Source: JBGZEX01 sp041846495
GTDB taxonomy: Bacteria; Bacteroidota; Bacteroidia; Bacteroidales; Marinifilaceae
Assembly (NCBI GenBank): GCA_041846495.1
Contig: JBGZEX010000056.1
Span: forward strand, 1 to 52,304
Direction of reading: 5' to 3'
Length of the DNA: 52,304 nt
Positions within the stretch are counted from its first letter, which is position 1. Each line of letters starts with the position of its first letter. The translations under genes and the position numbers were made by a program. The notes below the pieces were generated by a model. The model was not told where the DNA came from, did no database searches, and worked only from the letters and a program-made list of their open reading frames with translations. Below, one piece after another: positions 50,089 through 52,304 of this stretch.

Positions 50089-51102
50089 ATGTTTGAAGAT
50101 AAGGTACTTTTAATTACGGGCGGTACGGGCTCATTCGGAAATGCCGTATTACGGCGTTTCCTTAATACGGATATTAAGGAAATACGGATTTTTTCAAGAG
50201 ATGAAAAAAAACAGGACGATATGCGCCATTGCCTGCAAAATTCGAAAGTGAAATTTTATATAGGTGACGTGCGCGACGGACGGAGTGTCGATAATGCGAT
50301 GGGAGGAGTTGATTATGTATTTCACGCGGCAGCATTGAAGCAGGTGCCCTCCTGTGAATTTTTTCCTGTTGAAGCGGTGAATACGAATATTTTAGGGACG
50401 GACAATGTATTGAGTTCGGCGATTTATCATTGTGTTAAGAATGTAGTGGTGCTCAGTACCGATAAAGCAGCCTATCCGATCAATGCTATGGGTATCAGCA
50501 AGGCAATGATGGAGAAAGTGGCTATTGCCAAGGGACGTCAATTGGGTGAAAATGCCGGAACGACCATTTGTTGTACTCGATACGGAAATGTTATGGGCAG
50601 CCGGGGCTCAGTTATTCCTTTATGGGTGGAGCAGATTAAAGCAGGTAAGCCATTGACACTGACAGATCCGAATATGACCCGGTTTATGATGACTCTGGAT
50701 GATGCAGTCGATTTGGTTATATATGCTTTTAGAAACGGACATAACGGAGATTTATTCGTTCAGAAATCTCCTGCCGCTACTTTGGAAATCTTGGCATTGG
50801 CATTGAAGAACCTATATCGTACGGATACGGAGATGAAGATAATCGGAACCCGGCATGGGGAAAAATTATATGAAACCCTGGTGACTCGCGAAGAAATGGT
50901 TAAGGCAATAGATATGGGTGATTATTACCGGATCCCTTGTGATAGCCGGGACTTGAATTATGATAAATTCTTTACTGTCGGAGATAAAAAGATATCGAAT
51001 ATAGAAGATTATCATTCTCATAATACACGCCGGTTGGATGTGGAAGAGATGGAGAAACTGTTGTTGAAACTTGATATGATTCGTCGAGATTTGAAGAAAT
51101 GA
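50089..51102 (+). CDS. UDP-GlcNAc 4,6-dehydratase/5-epimerase (CapE/FnlA/WbjB type)
   Basis: 337-aa SDR. ITGGTGSFGNAVLRRFL at the N terminus, DVRDGRSVDNAM, HAAALKQVPSCEFFP and LSTDKAAYPINAMGISKAMMEK are diagnostic of CapE/FnlA, the first enzyme of UDP-N-acetyl-L-fucosamine synthesis. Compared with PglF/WbpM it lacks the membrane part. Next gene CapF overlaps by 4 bases. The third enzyme (2-epimerase, CapG/FnlC) would be expected just beyond the window. Confidence 0.92.
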   Translation: MFEDKVLLITGGTGSFGNAVLRRFLNTDIKEIRIFSRDEKKQDDMRHCLQNSKVKFYIGDVRDGRSVDNAMGGVDYVFHAAALKQVPSCEFFPVEAVNTNILGTDNVLSSAIYHCVKNVVVLSTDKAAYPINAMGISKAMMEKVAIAKGRQLGENAGTTICCTRYGNVMGSRGSVIPLWVEQIKAGKPLTLTDPNMTRFMMTLDDAVDLVIYAFRNGHNGDLFVQKSPAATLEILALALKNLYRTDTEMKIIGTRHGEKLYETLVTREEMVKAIDMGDYYRIPCDSRDLNYDKFFTVGDKKISNIEDYHSHNTRRLDVEEMEKLLLKLDMIRRDLKK

Positions 51103-52304
51103 ATGTATTAGTTACTGGGGCAAGGGGTTTTGTAGGAAAAAATTTGGTTGCTCAACTCAATAATATTAAGGCGGGTAAAGCTAAATTTTATGGAGAACTC
51201 CGGATTGATAACATTTATGAATACGATGTTGAAAATACGCAGGAAGAGTTAGCCGCTTTTTGTAGGGATGCGGATTTTGTGTTCAATTTAGCCGGTGTAA
51301 ATCGTCCTGAAAATCAAGAGGAATTTATGCAGGGTAATTTTGGTTTTGCCTCAACCTTGCTCGAAACTCTGAAAAAAGCGAATAATACCTGCCCCGTTAT
51401 GCTTTCCAGCTCCATCCAGGCGACCCTTGAAGGACGTTATGCCGGAAGTGGATACGGTAAAAGTAAGAAAGCGGGAGAAACTCTGTTTTTTGAATATGCA
51501 GAAGAAACGGGAGCAAAGGTGCTGATTTATCGCTTCCCCAATCTTTTCGGAAAATGGTGTAAACCCAACTATAATAGTGTCGTAGCCACTTTTTGTAACA
51601 ATATAGCCAATGATTTGCCCATTCGGATAAATGACGGATCTGCAGAGTTGGAATTACTTTATATTGATGATTTGGTGGATGAAATGATAGGTGCTTTGAA
51701 AGGTGAAGAACATTATTGCGAATTTGAAGGTGTGCATGCAATTGCAAATGTAGAAGGGCGTTTTTGTTATGTTCCTGCTACACATCGAGCAACTTTGGGA
51801 GAAATAGTCGATTTGCTGTATAAATTTAGCAAGTATCCTGAAACATTGCTCTTGCCGGAGATCCCGGACGCTTCTTTTGCGAAGAAACTTTATTCGACTT
51901 ATTTGAGCTATCTTCCTAAAGAGAAAGTTGCCTTTCCCTTGAAGATGAACATCGACCACCGGGGAAGTTTTACGGAATTATTGAAATTCGAACAATATGG
52001 GCAGATAAGTGTGAATATTTCTAAGCCGGGAGTTACCAAAGGACAGCATTGGCATAATAGCAAGTGGGAGTTTTTTATTGTGGTGAGTGGACATGGATTG
52101 ATTCAAGAGCGCAGGATAGATACCGGCGAAGTACGAAGTTTCGAGGTTTCGGGGGCGAAGCTTGAAGTCGTGTACATGTTACCCGGTTATACGCACAATA
52201 TTATAAATCTGAGTCAAACCGAAGATTTGGTGACATTAATGTGGGCCAATGAGATCTTCGATGCTAACCGTCCCGATACCTATTTTGATCCGGTAGAACA
52301 ATGA
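51099..52304 (+). CDS. CapF/FnlB-type reductase with C-terminal cupin
   Basis: 401 aa, complete: the stop codon is the last three bases of the window. The N-terminal SDR domain begins VLVTGARGFVGKN and runs to about residue 245; the C-terminal cupin (about 280-401) has the metal motif HWHNSKWEFF and IISL-type beta strands. CapF reduces and epimerises the CapE product to UDP-2-acetamido-2,6-dideoxy-L-talose, on the way to UDP-L-FucNAc. The start overlaps capE by 4 bases. Confidence 0.93.
   Translation: MNVLVTGARGFVGKNLVAQLNNIKAGKAKFYGELRIDNIYEYDVENTQEELAAFCRDADFVFNLAGVNRPENQEEFMQGNFGFASTLLETLKKANNTCPVMLSSSIQATLEGRYAGSGYGKSKKAGETLFFEYAEETGAKVLIYRFPNLFGKWCKPNYNSVVATFCNNIANDLPIRINDGSAELELLYIDDLVDEMIGALKGEEHYCEFEGVHAIANVEGRFCYVPATHRATLGEIVDLLYKFSKYPETLLLPEIPDASFAKKLYSTYLSYLPKEKVAFPLKMNIDHRGSFTELLKFEQYGQISVNISKPGVTKGQHWHNSKWEFFIVVSGHGLIQERRIDTGEVRSFEVSGAKLEVVYMLPGYTHNIINLSQTEDLVTLMWANEIFDANRPDTYFDPVEQ

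Noticed and set aside
1..52304. CRISPR arrays, insertion sequences, phage genes, rRNA
   Set aside because: I looked for regularly spaced repeats, transposases, integrases and rRNA segments and saw none.

Overview
The window looks like a chromosomal segment of a member of the Bacteroidota, most likely the order Bacteroidales. I infer this from promoter elements of the Bacteroidota type (TTTG or TTG, about 19 bases, TAnnTTTG), the absence of Shine-Dalgarno sequences, a RprX/RprY-like two-component pair, a fimbrillin-like lipoprotein, and moderate-to-low GC. I cannot assign a genus. There is no rRNA, CRISPR array, insertion sequence or prophage, so this is core chromosome plus a variable surface-polysaccharide locus.

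Region 1 (1-20 kb) is mostly housekeeping. It carries a secreted protein, tRNA-Arg(CCT), a polyprenyl diphosphate synthase, a dCMP-type deaminase and a CtpA-type protease on the plus strand. A minus-strand pair follows (agmatinase and a deoxyhypusine-synthase-like enzyme, probably polyamine metabolism). Next are pgk, an ATPase plus DUF4435/TOPRIM pair resembling the PARIS anti-phage system, ruvB, a two-component system and rpiB on plus. mutL, a small membrane protein and a flippase-like membrane protein lie on minus, and topA on plus.

Region 2 (19-29.5 kb) is concerned with the envelope. It has a PpiD-like chaperone, a glycosyltransferase plus D-glucuronyl C5-epimerase pair, rlmH, tRNA-Met(CAT) with a strong terminator, two secreted or lipid-anchored proteins, a 56-aa peptide with a Gly-Gly motif, a fimbrillin-like lipoprotein, an M23 peptidase plus bactofilin pair, and an NlpE-like lipoprotein.

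Region 3 (29.6 kb to the end) is a plus-strand surface-polysaccharide locus. It opens with general nucleotide-sugar genes: a WlbA-like dehydrogenase, a membrane 4,6-dehydratase, rfbA, rfbB and a UDP-GlcNAc 6-dehydrogenase type enzyme. A tightly overlapping legionaminic-acid-type operon follows (LegB, LegC, NeuD/LegH-like, LegI, LegG, PtmE-like guanylyltransferase, LegF). Inserted in it are a sugar formyltransferase and a PIG-L deacetylase, and behind it come a Gfo/Idh oxidoreductase and a PtmA-like SDR. After a probable terminator lie Wzx and Wzy candidates and an unusual KPHP-motif transferase, all AT-rich. The window ends with CapE and CapF for UDP-L-FucNAc.

The main inference is that the cell makes a polysaccharide containing a legionaminic-type nonulosonate, probably N-formylated, together with L-FucNAc and possibly a dTDP-deoxysugar and a uronic acid. 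The two most interesting items are the PARIS-like pair between pgk and ruvB, and the deacetylase/formyltransferase module in the nonulosonate operon.
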